A DNA stretch of 64,000 nt from Aquimarina rhabdastrellae (GTDB lineage Bacteria > Bacteroidota > Bacteroidia > Flavobacteriales > Flavobacteriaceae). This document shows positions 47,501 to 56,246 of the stretch, piece by piece; position 1 is the first letter of the stretch, and each line of letters opens with the position of its first letter. Below the pieces are notes generated by a model, which was given only the letters and a program-made list of their open reading frames with translations, ran no database searches and was not told the origin of the DNA. Made by a program: the position numbers and the translations under genes. Location of the stretch: the NCBI GenBank assembly GCA_947387485.1, contig CANDNT010000005.1, forward strand, positions 62,001-126,000. Direction: 5' to 3'.

Positions 47501-48625
47501 CTATTGGTTGAATTCGTCAGCATTTATGTTGTCTTCTTCACTATTGTAACCTCCAGCTCCATCAGAAACTAAATCAAGGTTTAAAGTGAATGAAGGTACA
47601 ATTAAATCACCTGCGTTATTTTTTCTAGGTGTAAATGGTAAGATAGAAGGATCTCTTTCATATAAAGCATGTTTTGTGAAAACTCCATATCTTTTTCCAT
47701 TTTTAGTAGTTTCTTTCCAGTCTTTACCATATGCAATTTTCATATAGTAATCACCAGCAGGAATGTTTCTAATTAAGTGAGTAGCTCCACTATTTACATA
47801 AGCCTCTCTGATACAAACATCTCCTTTTTTATCATCCATTCTATATAGTTTAACAACTACATCAGTATTTTTTCCGATAATTAGACGTAAATAGTTATCT
47901 AATTTGTAATCGTATTTAGCTTTTACAGTTGATGTTTTAGGAGCTTCACCTGTTTTATAGGCTACTTTCTCCCAGTTTTTATAAGATTCTTTCTTCTTAT
48001 CTGCTGGTTTAGATGATGAACCAAAAGATGAAGTAGAACCTACTGTATTATCAGCAACTTGACCTTCTTCAGCAGCTCTTTGTTGAGCTTCTTGTAAAGC
48101 TCTTTCTGTTTCAGATACATCATCTTTAATAGATGCTGCAGCTAATTCTTTATTTCTTGCTGCCATTGCAGCATCTTCAGTAGCTCTTCTTGCGTTTTCC
48201 TCAGCTCTTCTTTTGATAGCTTCAGCTTCTGCGATAGCTTTTCTTGCAGCTTCTTCAGCAGCTTTTCTAGCTCTTTCTGCAGCAGCTATAGCTTGAGCAG
48301 CAGCAGCTTGAGCAGCAGCTTTTCTAGCTTCAGCTTCGTTAGCTACTCTTTCTGCATCAGCAATACGGCTGTCTTTAGCTAAGAATTTTGTTAATACAAA
48401 ACCATTTGTGTTTTTGTATTGGATTGTACTCCAATCTCCATACTCAGAACTAATAACGTATACCTGAGTTGCTTGTGGAACTTCTGCGATTGGATTGTAA
48501 TTTGTACCGGGACCACTTCTTACAACTAGTCTTTGAGTAGACATTAGATAAGATCCTGCATTTTGTGCAAAAGCAGATGTAAACGTGATCACCAATAATA
48601 GGGCAAATGTAAAAGTCGATTTCAT
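47501..48625 (-). CDS. SH3-domain envelope protein with Ala/Glu/Arg-rich helix
   Basis: A 374-residue exported protein. The signal peptide is about 1-20 (SAFA-QN). A bacterial SH3 (SH3b) domain covers about 28-82, with VVRSGPGTNYNPIAEV and WSTIQYKNTNGFVLTKFL. Residues 87-168 form one long charged helix rich in Ala, Glu, Arg and Lys, TolA-like and probably a coiled coil. The C-terminal domain (about 210-350) has ITHGLRN-type beta sequence (NSGATHLIRNIPAGDYYMKIAYGKDW). SH3b domains often bind peptidoglycan, so a spanning role between wall and membrane is plausible. A strong promoter far upstream gives it a leader of about 230 nt. Confidence 0.8.
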   Translation of the reverse strand: MKSTFTFALLLVITFTSAFAQNAGSYLMSTQRLVVRSGPGTNYNPIAEVPQATQVYVISSEYGDWSTIQYKNTNGFVLTKFLAKDSRIADAERVANEAEARKAAAQAAAAQAIAAAERARKAAEEAARKAIAEAEAIKRRAEENARRATEDAAMAARNKELAAASIKDDVSETERALQEAQQRAAEEGQVADNTVGSTSSFGSSSKPADKKKESYKNWEKVAYKTGEAPKTSTVKAKYDYKLDNYLRLIIGKNTDVVVKLYRMDDKKGDVCIREAYVNSGATHLIRNIPAGDYYMKIAYGKDWKETTKNGKRYGVFTKHALYERDPSILPFTPRKNNAGDLIVPSFTLNLDLVSDGAGGYNSEEDNINADEFNQ

Positions 48626-48660
48626 AATCTTTTGTGTTTACAGTAAATTAATAATATATG

Positions 48661-48691
48661 TTGACATACACAGGGGAACCGCTTTTGTCAA
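48661..48691 (-). repeat. Inverted repeat TTGACA/TGTCAA in the SH3-gene leader
   Basis: TTGACA (48661-48666) and TGTCAA (48686-48691) flank a 19-base segment with the only GC-rich run in this gap (CAGGGGAACCGC). It is 36 nt upstream of the SH3-gene ATG. It could be an RNA hairpin in the leader or a binding site; function unknown. Confidence 0.4.
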
Positions 48692-48798
48692 TATTTTATA
48701 AATTAAAACTACGAATAAAAATATTAATATTCATATTCTTTTTTGAGGTTTTAATTATTTTGTTTCTATTTATTTGGTTTTTAGGGTTTTAAAAGTTT

Positions 48799-48849
48799 TT
48801 ATCTATAGGGAAACTTTAAATCTTTTTTTTTGATATAGAATTCTCCCAT
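48799..48849 (-). CDS. Possible 16-codon leader peptide or small protein
   Basis: The ATG at 48849 begins 13 nt after a full-consensus promoter on the same strand and opens a frame of 16 codons before TAA: MGEFYIKKKDLKFPYR. It is basic and aromatic. No ribosome-binding site is visible, which is normal in this phylum. It could be a leader peptide that affects the downstream SH3-domain gene, a separate small protein, or chance. Short frames like this arise often by chance in any sequence, so confidence is low; its position is the only reason to list it. Confidence 0.3.
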   Translation of the reverse strand: MGEFYIKKKDLKFPYR

Positions 48850-48862
48850 ATGTTTTCAAAAA

Positions 48863-48896
48863 CAAAGGTACAGTATTAATATTAAATAGACAAAAA
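48863..48896 (-). promoter_or_regulatory. Promoter upstream of the small frame and SH3-domain gene
   Basis: On the minus strand TTTTTG (48891-48896), 20-base spacer, TACCTTTG (48863-48870): a complete consensus. The next annotated gene downstream starts 240 nt away at 48625, giving either a very long leader or a separate small transcript. Confidence 0.7.
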
Positions 48897-49037
48897 CTTA
48901 TGTATTAATTTATTAGAAAATGATACTTTATCAAGCGTTTTTGTGTCTTTTAACGGTGAATTTTGGTATTACATCTGCTGTATTAAAGAATTTATGAAGT
49001 CATTTGTAAGAGAGTTTTTTGCTTTTAAAAAATCAAA

Positions 49038-49069
49038 AATGTTCATCTTAATGTTAGAAGATGAACATT
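49038..49069 (-). terminator. Terminator of msrA
   Basis: AATGTTCATCTT (49038-49049) and AAGATGAACATT (49058-49069), a perfect 12-bp stem with an 8-base loop. On the minus strand TTTGATTTTTT follows. Confidence 0.85.
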
Positions 49070-49080
49070 GGTATTAATAG

Positions 49081-49755
49081 TTAATGAGAGCTTTTTTCTT
49101 TTAATAATTCAGGAAATTTACTCTTAAATCGATTTAATCTAGGAATGGATACTCCTTGAATGTACCTATTATATGGATGATTTTTTTCATAGTCTTGATG
49201 ATAGGCTTCGGCAATCCAAAACTTTTGAAAAGGTAAAACTTCAGCAGCAATTGTTGCATTTAATTTTTTTGCTAAAGCGTTCTTTTTTTGAATGATAATA
49301 TCTTTTTCCTTTTGATTTTGATAAAAGATTATTGATCTGTATTGAGAACCTCTATCAGGACCTTGACCGTTTACTTGTAATGGGTTTTGAGAACCAAAAT
49401 AAACATCAACTAAAGAGGTAAAAGAAACTATTTTTGGATCATAAATTACTTCAACAGCTTCTGCGTGACCGGTACGTCCAGTATTACTTTCTTCATAAGT
49501 AGGGTTTTTTGTGTGACCACCAGAATAACCTGAAATGACTTCTTTAACACCTTTAACACTTTCGTAAACAGCTTCTACACACCAGAAACAACCACTAGCA
49601 AAATAGGCTTTTTTAAGTCCGTTTACTGTTTCTGTTTGAACGGGAGGAAGTTTTTGAGCGGCTTCTAATTGTAATTGACGTGTCGATTTTTTAGTATCAC
49701 TACATCCAGTAGCGATAAAGGCTATACTAAATATAAGACTAAATAAGATTTTCAT
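49081..49755 (-). CDS. msrA: Peptide-methionine (S)-S-oxide reductase MsrA, lipoprotein form
   Basis: MsrA (224 aa) reduces methionine-S-sulfoxide in oxidised proteins. The active-site motif is GCFWCVE with nucleophile Cys56 and Cys59. VKEVISGYSGGHTKNPTYEE and DRGSQYRSIIFYQ are conserved. The N-terminus has a lipobox (ATGC, Cys18), so this copy is exported and membrane-anchored, probably repairing envelope proteins, unlike the cytosolic form of E. coli. I see no further resolving cysteine pair at the C-terminus, so regeneration may use Cys59 or an outside partner. It is monocistronic. Confidence 0.95.
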   Translation of the reverse strand: MKILFSLIFSIAFIATGCSDTKKSTRQLQLEAAQKLPPVQTETVNGLKKAYFASGCFWCVEAVYESVKGVKEVISGYSGGHTKNPTYEESNTGRTGHAEAVEVIYDPKIVSFTSLVDVYFGSQNPLQVNGQGPDRGSQYRSIIFYQNQKEKDIIIQKKNALAKKLNATIAAEVLPFQKFWIAEAYHQDYEKNHPYNRYIQGVSIPRLNRFKSKFPELLKEKSSH

Positions 49756-49866
49756 AGCATTGTTTTTTTAGTAAGTCTCATGCATATAAAAATCCTTTCA
49801 ATAAAAAAGAGTAATATTCATGACAAATATTACTCTTTGATATATTGTAGTATAATTTAAAAAACC

Positions 49867-51606
49867 TTATCCATTCATTGAGATTAAGAATTCTTCATTA
49901 TTTCTAGTTTGTTTAAATCGCTCATTGATAAACTCCATCGCTTCAACAGGATTCATGTCTGCAAGATATTTTCTCATAATCCACATACGTTGTATAGTTG
50001 CATCATCTAGAAGGATGTCATCTCTACGAGTACTACTAGATATAAGATCTATGGCAGGGAAAATACGTCTATTAGATATACGTCTATCTAATTGTAATTC
50101 CATATTACCCGTACCTTTGAATTCTTCAAAAATAACTTCATCCATTTTTGATCCGGTTTCAGTTAAAGCAGTTGCAATAATAGATAGAGATCCTCCACCT
50201 TCAATATTTCTAGCAGCTCCAAAGAAACGTTTAGGTTTATGGAGTGCATTAGCATCAACTCCACCACTCAATATTTTACCACTGGCAGGCTGTACAGTGT
50301 TATAGGCACGAGCTAGACGAGTGATTGAATCTAACAATATAACTACATCATGTCCACATTCTACTAATCTTTTTGCTTTTTCGAGTACGATATTAGCAAC
50401 TTTAACGTGCTCTTGAGCTTCTTTGTCAAAAGTAGAAGCAATTACTTCTCCTTTAACATTACGTTGCATATCAGTAACTTCTTCAGGGCGCTCATCTATA
50501 AGTAAAATCATTTGATAAACTTCTGGATGATTTGCAGCAATAGCATTTGCTACATCTTTAAGAAGCATTGTTTTACCTGTTTTAGGTTGAGCTACAATCA
50601 TTCCTCTTTGACCTTTTCCTATTGGAGAGAATAAATCCATTATTCTTGTAGAAATGGTACTTTGTTTTTCTGCAAGGTTGAATTTTTCTTGAGGAAATAA
50701 AGGAGTTAGATGTTCAAAAGAAACACGATCGCGTACAACTTGAGGATCAAGACCATTAATTTTGTTTACTTTAATTAATGGGAAATATTTTTCTCCTTCT
50801 TTAGGTGGTCTAACTTGACCTAAAACAGTATCTCCTGTTTTTAACCCAAATAAGCGTATTTGTGATTGAGATACATAAATATCATCTGGAGAAGATAAAT
50901 AATTATAATCACTAGAACGTAAGAAACCATAACCATCTTGCATGATATCTAAGACACCTTCACTTTGAATAATAGCATCAAATTCATAATCTGGCTCTTT
51001 GTAACGGTTTCTATTATCCTTATTACCGTTATCTCTATGATCTTTATAATTGTCTCTTTTTGAGTTGCGAGGTCCTTTGTTTGAAGACTGCTTATCGTTT
51101 TTATAACGTGATTCCTTTTTTTGAGGAACTCTTTTATATTCTTTTTCTTTAGTATCTTCTTTGGCAGTGCTCTCTTCGTTTGTATTGTTTGAAGATGAAG
51201 TTTCTGGAGCTACAGGTTTATTTGTAGTCCCATTTTCTTTTGGGGTATGATCTTCTTTTGCTTTTGGTGCTTTTGAAACTTCATTAGAAGGTTTTTCTTC
51301 TTTGGTTTCTTTAGTAGAAGTTTCTTTTTGAGAGTCTCTTTTGGTAGCAGCAACGCTTTCTATTTTTTTAGTACGTTGACGCTTAGGCCTAGGTGTTTTT
51401 TCTTTCTCTTTTGTATTTTTTGAAGCTTCTGCCGGTTCTTCTGTAATAACTTCTTTAATCTTGGTAGGGTTTGAAGCCTGGTAATCTAATATTTGGTATA
51501 CCAAGTCTAGTTTTTTCATAGATCTATACTTGGGAACCTTGAGAGCTTTAGCAATTTCCTGTAATTCAGGTAGTTTTTTTGCTTTTAATTCTGATATTTC
51601 TAACAT
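49867..51606 (-). CDS. rho: Transcription termination factor Rho with disordered insertion
   Basis: Rho (579 aa) is the hexameric RNA helicase that ends transcription. Rho N-terminal SAP-like domain about 1-43; Lys/Glu/Ser/Thr-rich disordered insertion about 48-205; cold-shock RNA-binding domain from about 210 ([15 protein letters not shown] with GYGFLR 225-230); RecA-like ATPase with Walker A QPKTGKTM (340-347), [12 protein letters not shown], the Walker [14 protein letters not shown], and the Q/R loops ([20 protein letters not shown]). It is about 160 residues longer than E. coli Rho. Long insertions of this type are known in Bacteroidota Rho, where they have been tied to condensate formation. 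Confidence 0.97.
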   Translation of the reverse strand: MLEISELKAKKLPELQEIAKALKVPKYRSMKKLDLVYQILDYQASNPTKIKEVITEEPAEASKNTKEKEKTPRPKRQRTKKIESVAATKRDSQKETSTKETKEEKPSNEVSKAPKAKEDHTPKENGTTNKPVAPETSSSNNTNEESTAKEDTKEKEYKRVPQKKESRYKNDKQSSNKGPRNSKRDNYKDHRDNGNKDNRNRYKEPDYEFDAIIQSEGVLDIMQDGYGFLRSSDYNYLSSPDDIYVSQSQIRLFGLKTGDTVLGQVRPPKEGEKYFPLIKVNKINGLDPQVVRDRVSFEHLTPLFPQEKFNLAEKQSTISTRIMDLFSPIGKGQRGMIVAQPKTGKTMLLKDVANAIAANHPEVYQMILLIDERPEEVTDMQRNVKGEVIASTFDKEAQEHVKVANIVLEKAKRLVECGHDVVILLDSITRLARAYNTVQPASGKILSGGVDANALHKPKRFFGAARNIEGGGSLSIIATALTETGSKMDEVIFEEFKGTGNMELQLDRRISNRRIFPAIDLISSSTRRDDILLDDATIQRMWIMRKYLADMNPVEAMEFINERFKQTRNNEEFLISMNG

Positions 51607-51774
51607 TTAATTTGTTATAAATTTACGTTGGGTATTGTTGTTAAAGAAGACTTCTTTAAAATAAAAAAAAATGTTTTTGAGGTAATTGTCCTATTATGAA
51701 TAGGTTATGAAATCGTTTTGCAATTATACAACTTTATTTTTAATTTTTAGTGGAGAATAATAAAAAGAAACTAT

Positions 51775-51782
51775 TATTTTTG
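51775..51782 (+). promoter_or_regulatory. -7 element of the DUF4293 gene
   Basis: TATTTTTG, an exact TAnnTTTG match, 29 nt before the ATG at 51812. The -33 position has TTTTTAG rather than a clear TTG. Confidence 0.55.
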
Positions 51783-51811
51783 CCTAGAATATAAATATTT
51801 ATCTAATACTA

Positions 51812-52198
51812 ATGTTACAACGTATACAATCTATATATTTATTACTAGCTGCTGTGGTTTCAGGAGCTTTACCATATTTTTTTGGTGGTAAAATTTTGAC
51901 AGAAAATATAGTTGTTGTATTATTGTTTGCTGTATCAGCAGTATTGTCTCTAGTGACAATTTTTTTATTTAAAAATAGAAAGCTTCAATTTGTTTTGGGG
52001 CGTCTAAATATAATATTAAACTTTATTTTACTAGGAGTATTTGTTTATTGGTCTCTAACTATATCTGGAGAAGCATCAGTTTCTGAGAAAGGTATTGAGA
52101 AACTCATACCAGTTATTTCTATCGTTTTATTAGTGCTGGCCAACAGAGCCATTAAAAAGGATGAGGATCTTGTAAAATCTGTAGATCGATTACGATAA
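51812..52198 (+). CDS. DUF4293 family membrane protein
   Basis: A 128-residue membrane protein with four hydrophobic segments (about 5-24, 32-51, 60-80 and 98-117) and the family start MLQRIQSIYLLLAAV. DUF4293 is a Bacteroidota family of unknown function often found beside rho, as here, divergent from it. It has its own terminator. No catalytic residues are evident. Confidence 0.88.
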   Translation: MLQRIQSIYLLLAAVVSGALPYFFGGKILTENIVVVLLFAVSAVLSLVTIFLFKNRKLQFVLGRLNIILNFILLGVFVYWSLTISGEASVSEKGIEKLIPVISIVLLVLANRAIKKDEDLVKSVDRLR

Positions 52199-52226
52199 AC
52201 CTAAAATCTTAGTAGTATTAGTGCGT

Positions 52227-52257
52227 AAAAACCAGAGCCTGCCAGCTCTGGTTTTTT
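52227..52257 (+). terminator. Terminator of the DUF4293 gene
   Basis: AAAACCAGAGC (52227-52237) and GCTCTGGTTTT (52245-52255) arms with a seven-base loop and T run. Confidence 0.9.
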
Positions 52258-52271
52258 ATTTTTAGAAAATA

Positions 52272-52303
52272 TTGAAGTATACGATTTTTAAAAGAGATCT
52301 TTG
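52272..52303 (+). promoter_or_regulatory. Candidate promoter of the polyamine/DUF350 operon
   Basis: TTG at 52272-52274, 21-base spacer, GATCTTTG at 52296-52303 (one base off TAnnTTTG). About 53 nt before the DUF4178 ATG at 52357, and just after the DUF4293 terminator. Confidence 0.45.
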
Positions 52304-52356
52304 TAATATGTAACAAAACAACAAAATAAACTACTTATCAATTAAAAAAGGAACAA

Positions 52357-52902
52357 ATGGGATTATTTGATTTTTTTAAGAAAAAAGAAGAAGAACCTCA
52401 CTATGATGTGACTAATATAAAAGTTGAAGATATAGAAGAGAACTATATTTTTGATTATGATCTTGAATCATGGATAGTGAAAAAGATGTATGAATATGAT
52501 TGGGGTAATAATTTTTACTCTAGAGAATTTTTGATTTCTAACGGAAGAGAAAGCAAATACTTAAGTATAGAAGAGGATGATGAATTGACTATTTCGATGA
52601 TGACAAAAATTCCAATTCGTAAACTCGATGCAACTATTCCTGAAGAAATTCAGGAAAACGAAAAGCCGCCTAGAAAGATTTTTTATGAAGGTGTAACCTA
52701 TTTTCGTGATACAGAAGATATGGGGTATGTGAGACATGTGAATACAGAAGATTGGAGTGAAGTAATTGTATGGACTTATCATGATGAGAGCGAAAAGTTG
52801 GTCTTATCAATAGAACAATCTGGGGCAGATGAATTTGAGGCGACTATAGGGAATTACATCAAATCTTTTGAAATTAGTAATATACTGCCTCAAAAAAGCT
52901 AA
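52357..52902 (+). CDS. DUF4178 domain protein
   Basis: A 181-residue soluble protein, acidic, with the start MGLFDFFKKK common to proteins that touch the membrane surface. The DUF4178 core spans about 15-175; typical is the WIVKKMYEYDWGN segment, then RKIFYEGVTYF and WSEVIVWTY. Members are found in operons with DUF350 membrane proteins, spermidine-synthase-like enzymes and AdoMet decarboxylase, as here. The biochemical role is unknown. First gene of a five-gene operon on one strand. Confidence 0.88.
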   Translation: MGLFDFFKKKEEEPHYDVTNIKVEDIEENYIFDYDLESWIVKKMYEYDWGNNFYSREFLISNGRESKYLSIEEDDELTISMMTKIPIRKLDATIPEEIQENEKPPRKIFYEGVTYFRDTEDMGYVRHVNTEDWSEVIVWTYHDESEKLVLSIEQSGADEFEATIGNYIKSFEISNILPQKS

Positions 52903-52944
52903 GAATAAAGAAACCTTTAAATAATTAATTAAAAATAAGATAAA

Positions 52945-53778
52945 GTGAAGCCTATAATAACTATCTATTGTAAAGTGCTTTTACTTCTAGTGGTATTTAC
53001 TTCTTGTAGTTCTGATAGAGAGCAAAGAAGATATGAGAAAACACCATTAGACAAAATTATAACTACGTATCTCAATGAACCTAATTATAGTGTGATTCTA
53101 GCAGATATGGATTATAATGAAGCAGAAAAAGCATATTATCATAAATATAGAATCTTAATTGAAAAACCTCAAAAAACAGTTGATTCTACTAAGTTAAATG
53201 ACAATACAACAAAAGCCGAAGATGTTGTAGTTGAAGATACAGATTGGAAACGTGTAAGTCCGACTTTTTTTGATAAACATGTGGATGATTTAGGAATGAC
53301 AATTCTATCTAAAAAAGATGGGGTTTTGGATAAAAAAGCAACACCAGCGGGATATGATCGATATGTTGGTAATGAACGCTATGGAAGATGGCAAACACAT
53401 TCAAACGGAAGTTCATTTTGGGTGTTTTATGGACAATATCGCTTTTTAAGTGACTTGTTTTACGGACCATCATACCGTTATTATAGAAATGATTATAGAG
53501 ATTATGATCGAAATTATAGAGGAAAGAAAGCGTATTATGGTTCTGGAAAAAACAAATATGGAACATCCTCTACAACTGCTCGTACTGCGTCTTCCTCTAA
53601 ATGGAATTCAAAAAGTAGCTCTTTTAAACAACGAGTAAGAAGTAATGTAAAAAAGAGCGCTGCTGCAAGTAATAGTAGAAAATATAGTTCAGGTTCTAGA
53701 TATTCAAAAACAAAAAGAAACAGCTCAAGATATTCAAGATCTTCATCAAGATCAAGAGGTGGAGGTTTTGGTAAATAA
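52945..53778 (+). CDS. Ser/Arg/Tyr-rich lipoprotein of the polyamine/DUF350 operon
   Basis: A 277-residue lipoprotein that begins with a GTG codon at 52945. Signal with lipobox FTSC (Cys21). Residues about 35-160 form a folded domain (ILADMDYNEAEKAYYHKYRIL; WKRVSPTFFDKHVDDLGM). The C-terminal 130 residues are low-complexity, rich in Ser, Arg, Tyr and Lys, ending SRGGGFGK. That ending recalls the E. coli YgiB/YjfM (DUF1190) proteins, but the similarity is slight. A positively charged surface tail could bind membrane phospholipid or RNA; this is inference. Confidence 0.75.
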   Translation: MKPIITIYCKVLLLLVVFTSCSSDREQRRYEKTPLDKIITTYLNEPNYSVILADMDYNEAEKAYYHKYRILIEKPQKTVDSTKLNDNTTKAEDVVVEDTDWKRVSPTFFDKHVDDLGMTILSKKDGVLDKKATPAGYDRYVGNERYGRWQTHSNGSSFWVFYGQYRFLSDLFYGPSYRYYRNDYRDYDRNYRGKKAYYGSGKNKYGTSSTTARTASSSKWNSKSSSFKQRVRSNVKKSAAASNSRKYSSGSRYSKTKRNSSRYSRSSSRSRGGGFGK

Positions 53779-53790
53779 AAAACAAGACAA

Positions 53791-54672
53791 ATGGAATTAA
53801 TAACAACATATTTTCACTGGGAAGATATATTACATTCGTTAAGTTATATTGTATTAGCAAGTGTCATTTTTGGTATAGGAAAAATAGTATACCAAATGAT
53901 ACATAAAAACATAAAGGTAAATCATGAGCTAGTAGAAAAAGATAATCTAGCATTTTCATTTACGTATATAGGATATTTTGCAGGCTTGTTAATCGTTATT
54001 GGTGCAGCAATTGTAGGCGAAAGTTATGGATGGATAGAGGATTTAATAACAATAGGATACTATAGTATTTTGGGAGTTATTTTATTAAATATTTCTGTAT
54101 GGGTAATGAATAAGTTTTTGACTACAGCTTTTGAAATAAAAAAGGAAATCATCGATGATCAAAATGTAGGAACAGGAGTGATAGAAGGTGGTATCTATAT
54201 AGCTACAGCATTAATTCTATTTGGAGCTATAACAGGAGAAAGTGGTGGCGGATATTTACATGGAACCATAACTGCGGTAGGATACTGGGCTATAGGAATG
54301 GTGATTATGATCTTTACATCTAAGCTTTATGCAAAATTTGTTGGATATGATATTCACGCAGAGATAGAAAAAGATAATATAGCGGCAGGTGTAGCGATAA
54401 CAGGAGCAATAATAGCAATTTCGATTATTATCATGAATGCATTGCTAGGTGATTTTGAAGATTGGATAACAACAGTAATAGAAATCGTAATCGAAGTACT
54501 TTTAGGATTAATGATTTTACCTTTGATGCGTGTGGTTGCAGATAAAATTTTATTACCAGGACAACGCCTTACAGATGAAATAGTAAATCAAGAAAAGCCT
54601 AATGTAGGAGCAGCTTTAATAGAAGCGTTTGCCTATATAGGATCTGCAATTTTGATTACATGGAGTCTGTAA
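53791..54672 (+). CDS. DUF350 family membrane protein (YjfL-like, duplicated)
   Basis: A 293-residue membrane protein with about eight transmembrane segments, arranged as two similar halves: about 10-135 and 145-290. Each half has a pattern of conserved small and hydrophobic residues (FGIGKIVYQMIHK; GDGGGY-like ESGGGYLHG), as in DUF350 proteins; E. coli YjfL is the single-repeat member. The function is unknown. Its stop overlaps the start of the aminopropyltransferase gene by 13 nt, so translation is coupled and the two proteins likely act together at the membrane. Confidence 0.88.
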   Translation: MELITTYFHWEDILHSLSYIVLASVIFGIGKIVYQMIHKNIKVNHELVEKDNLAFSFTYIGYFAGLLIVIGAAIVGESYGWIEDLITIGYYSILGVILLNISVWVMNKFLTTAFEIKKEIIDDQNVGTGVIEGGIYIATALILFGAITGESGGGYLHGTITAVGYWAIGMVIMIFTSKLYAKFVGYDIHAEIEKDNIAAGVAITGAIIAISIIIMNALLGDFEDWITTVIEIVIEVLLGLMILPLMRVVADKILLPGQRLTDEIVNQEKPNVGAALIEAFAYIGSAILITWSL

Positions 54673-56234
54673 CACATAAGACCAAAAAGAATTCTAATAT
54701 TCTTAAAATAGCAATCTTTGCAACTGGTTTTGCAGGTATTGTGGCAGAATATGTATTGTCAACTTTGGCTACATATTTTATAGGAAACTCAGTCTTTCAA
54801 TGGACAATGATAGTTTCTTTGATGCTTTTTTTTATGGGTATTGGTGCGCGCTTGAGTAAACGAGCTTCAGGAAATTTAATAGCAAAATTTTTAATACTAG
54901 AAATAGTACTATCGATACTAGTCTCATTCTCATCGATGATAGTATATACATTGGCTGCTGTTTCTACCTATTATGAATTGGTAATTTATTTATTATGTGT
55001 CTCTATAGGATTACTTATAGGATTAGAGATACCAATTGTAGTAAGAATTAATGAACAATATGAAGATTTAAGAACGAATATCTCATCGGTATTAGAGAAA
55101 GATTATTATGGTAGTTTATTAGGCGGGGTCTTTTTTGGTTTTATAGGATTACCTTTATTAGGGCTAACATATACACCATTTATATTAGGTTTTGTTAATC
55201 TAGGAGTAGCAATTATTGTTGCTTATATGTTGTATAATAAGCTAGGAGCCAAACAAGGAAAACAAATAAGTGTTTTAATTATTAGTACAGTAGCAGTACT
55301 AGGATTGGGATTGTTTTATACTAAGCCAGTAATACGATGGGGAGAACAAAAAAAATATAAAGACAAGGTTATATTTTCTAAACAAACCAAATATCAAAAA
55401 ATTGTACTTACAGAATGGAAAGATGAGCACTGGTTGTATTTAAATGGTAATTTGCAATTCTGTTCTATAGACGAAGAGATGTATCACGAACCTTTGATTC
55501 ATCCTGCTATGGGATTAGCATCTAAAGCTCAGAATATTTTGGTTTTAGGAGGAGGAGATGGATGTGCAGTAAGAGAGTTGCTTAAATATAAAGATGTAAA
55601 GCATATTGACCTTGTAGATCTTGATCCAGAGATGACTAGATTAGCAAAAGAGAATAAGATTTTAAGAACTCTTAATCAAGATGCTTTTCTTAGCGAGAAA
55701 GTGACAATCTATAATCAAGACGCTTATACTTTCTTAGAACAGCAAGATAAAAAATTCTATGATGTAATTATAGTGGACTTACCAGATCCCAGAACAATAG
55801 AATTAGGGCGTTTATATAGTCATGAATTTTATACTATTTGTTATAGGAAATTAAGACCCAATGGTGTAATTATTACACAAGCAGGAAGCCCGTATTTTGC
55901 GACCAAAGCATACCAATGTATCGATGCTACAATGCAATCTGCTCAATTTAAAACAGTAGCAATGCATAATCAAGTATTGTCTATGGGAGAATGGGGATGG
56001 ATTTTAGGTGTAAAGAATCATAATGTTAGTGATGAAATAATAAAGAAGCGATTAAAGACATTAAAGTTTTCTGAAATAGATACTAAGTGGATCAATAATG
56101 AAGCGATGCAATTATTAACATCATTTGGAAAACAAGATTTTTTTACAAAAGATGAAGATACAATCAAGATTAATAGAATTCATGATCCAGTATTGTATCA
56201 ATATTATTTAAACGGAAATTGGGAAATTTATTAA
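54660..56234 (+). CDS. Spermidine-synthase-like protein with N-terminal membrane domain
   Basis: A 524-residue fusion: about seven transmembrane helices in residues 14-225, then a polyamine aminopropyltransferase fold. The methyltransferase-like core has the decarboxylated-AdoMet site GGGDG at 297-301, DLVDLDPEM, DA (354-355), and the catalytic-loop VDLPDP at 372-377 followed by LYS. In canonical spermidine synthase the matching loop has DSSDP. It should transfer an aminopropyl group from decarboxylated AdoMet to an amine; the acceptor is unknown and may be membrane-bound. Overlaps the DUF350 gene by 13 nt. Confidence 0.88.
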   Translation: MESVTHKTKKNSNILKIAIFATGFAGIVAEYVLSTLATYFIGNSVFQWTMIVSLMLFFMGIGARLSKRASGNLIAKFLILEIVLSILVSFSSMIVYTLAAVSTYYELVIYLLCVSIGLLIGLEIPIVVRINEQYEDLRTNISSVLEKDYYGSLLGGVFFGFIGLPLLGLTYTPFILGFVNLGVAIIVAYMLYNKLGAKQGKQISVLIISTVAVLGLGLFYTKPVIRWGEQKKYKDKVIFSKQTKYQKIVLTEWKDEHWLYLNGNLQFCSIDEEMYHEPLIHPAMGLASKAQNILVLGGGDGCAVRELLKYKDVKHIDLVDLDPEMTRLAKENKILRTLNQDAFLSEKVTIYNQDAYTFLEQQDKKFYDVIIVDLPDPRTIELGRLYSHEFYTICYRKLRPNGVIITQAGSPYFATKAYQCIDATMQSAQFKTVAMHNQVLSMGEWGWILGVKNHNVSDEIIKKRLKTLKFSEIDTKWINNEAMQLLTSFGKQDFFTKDEDTIKINRIHDPVLYQYYLNGNWEIY

Positions 56235-56246
56235 AGTGATATAAAA

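Larger units (their letters stand above)
48626..49080. other. Gene-free stretch between the SH3-domain gene and msrA
   Basis: This 455-nt gap holds, from right to left on the minus strand: the msrA terminator (49038-49069), a complete promoter (48863-48896), a possible 16-codon frame right after it (48799-48849), and an inverted repeat in front of the SH3 gene (48661-48691). The stretch 48900-49037 is AT-rich with nothing else I can identify. Confidence 0.7.
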
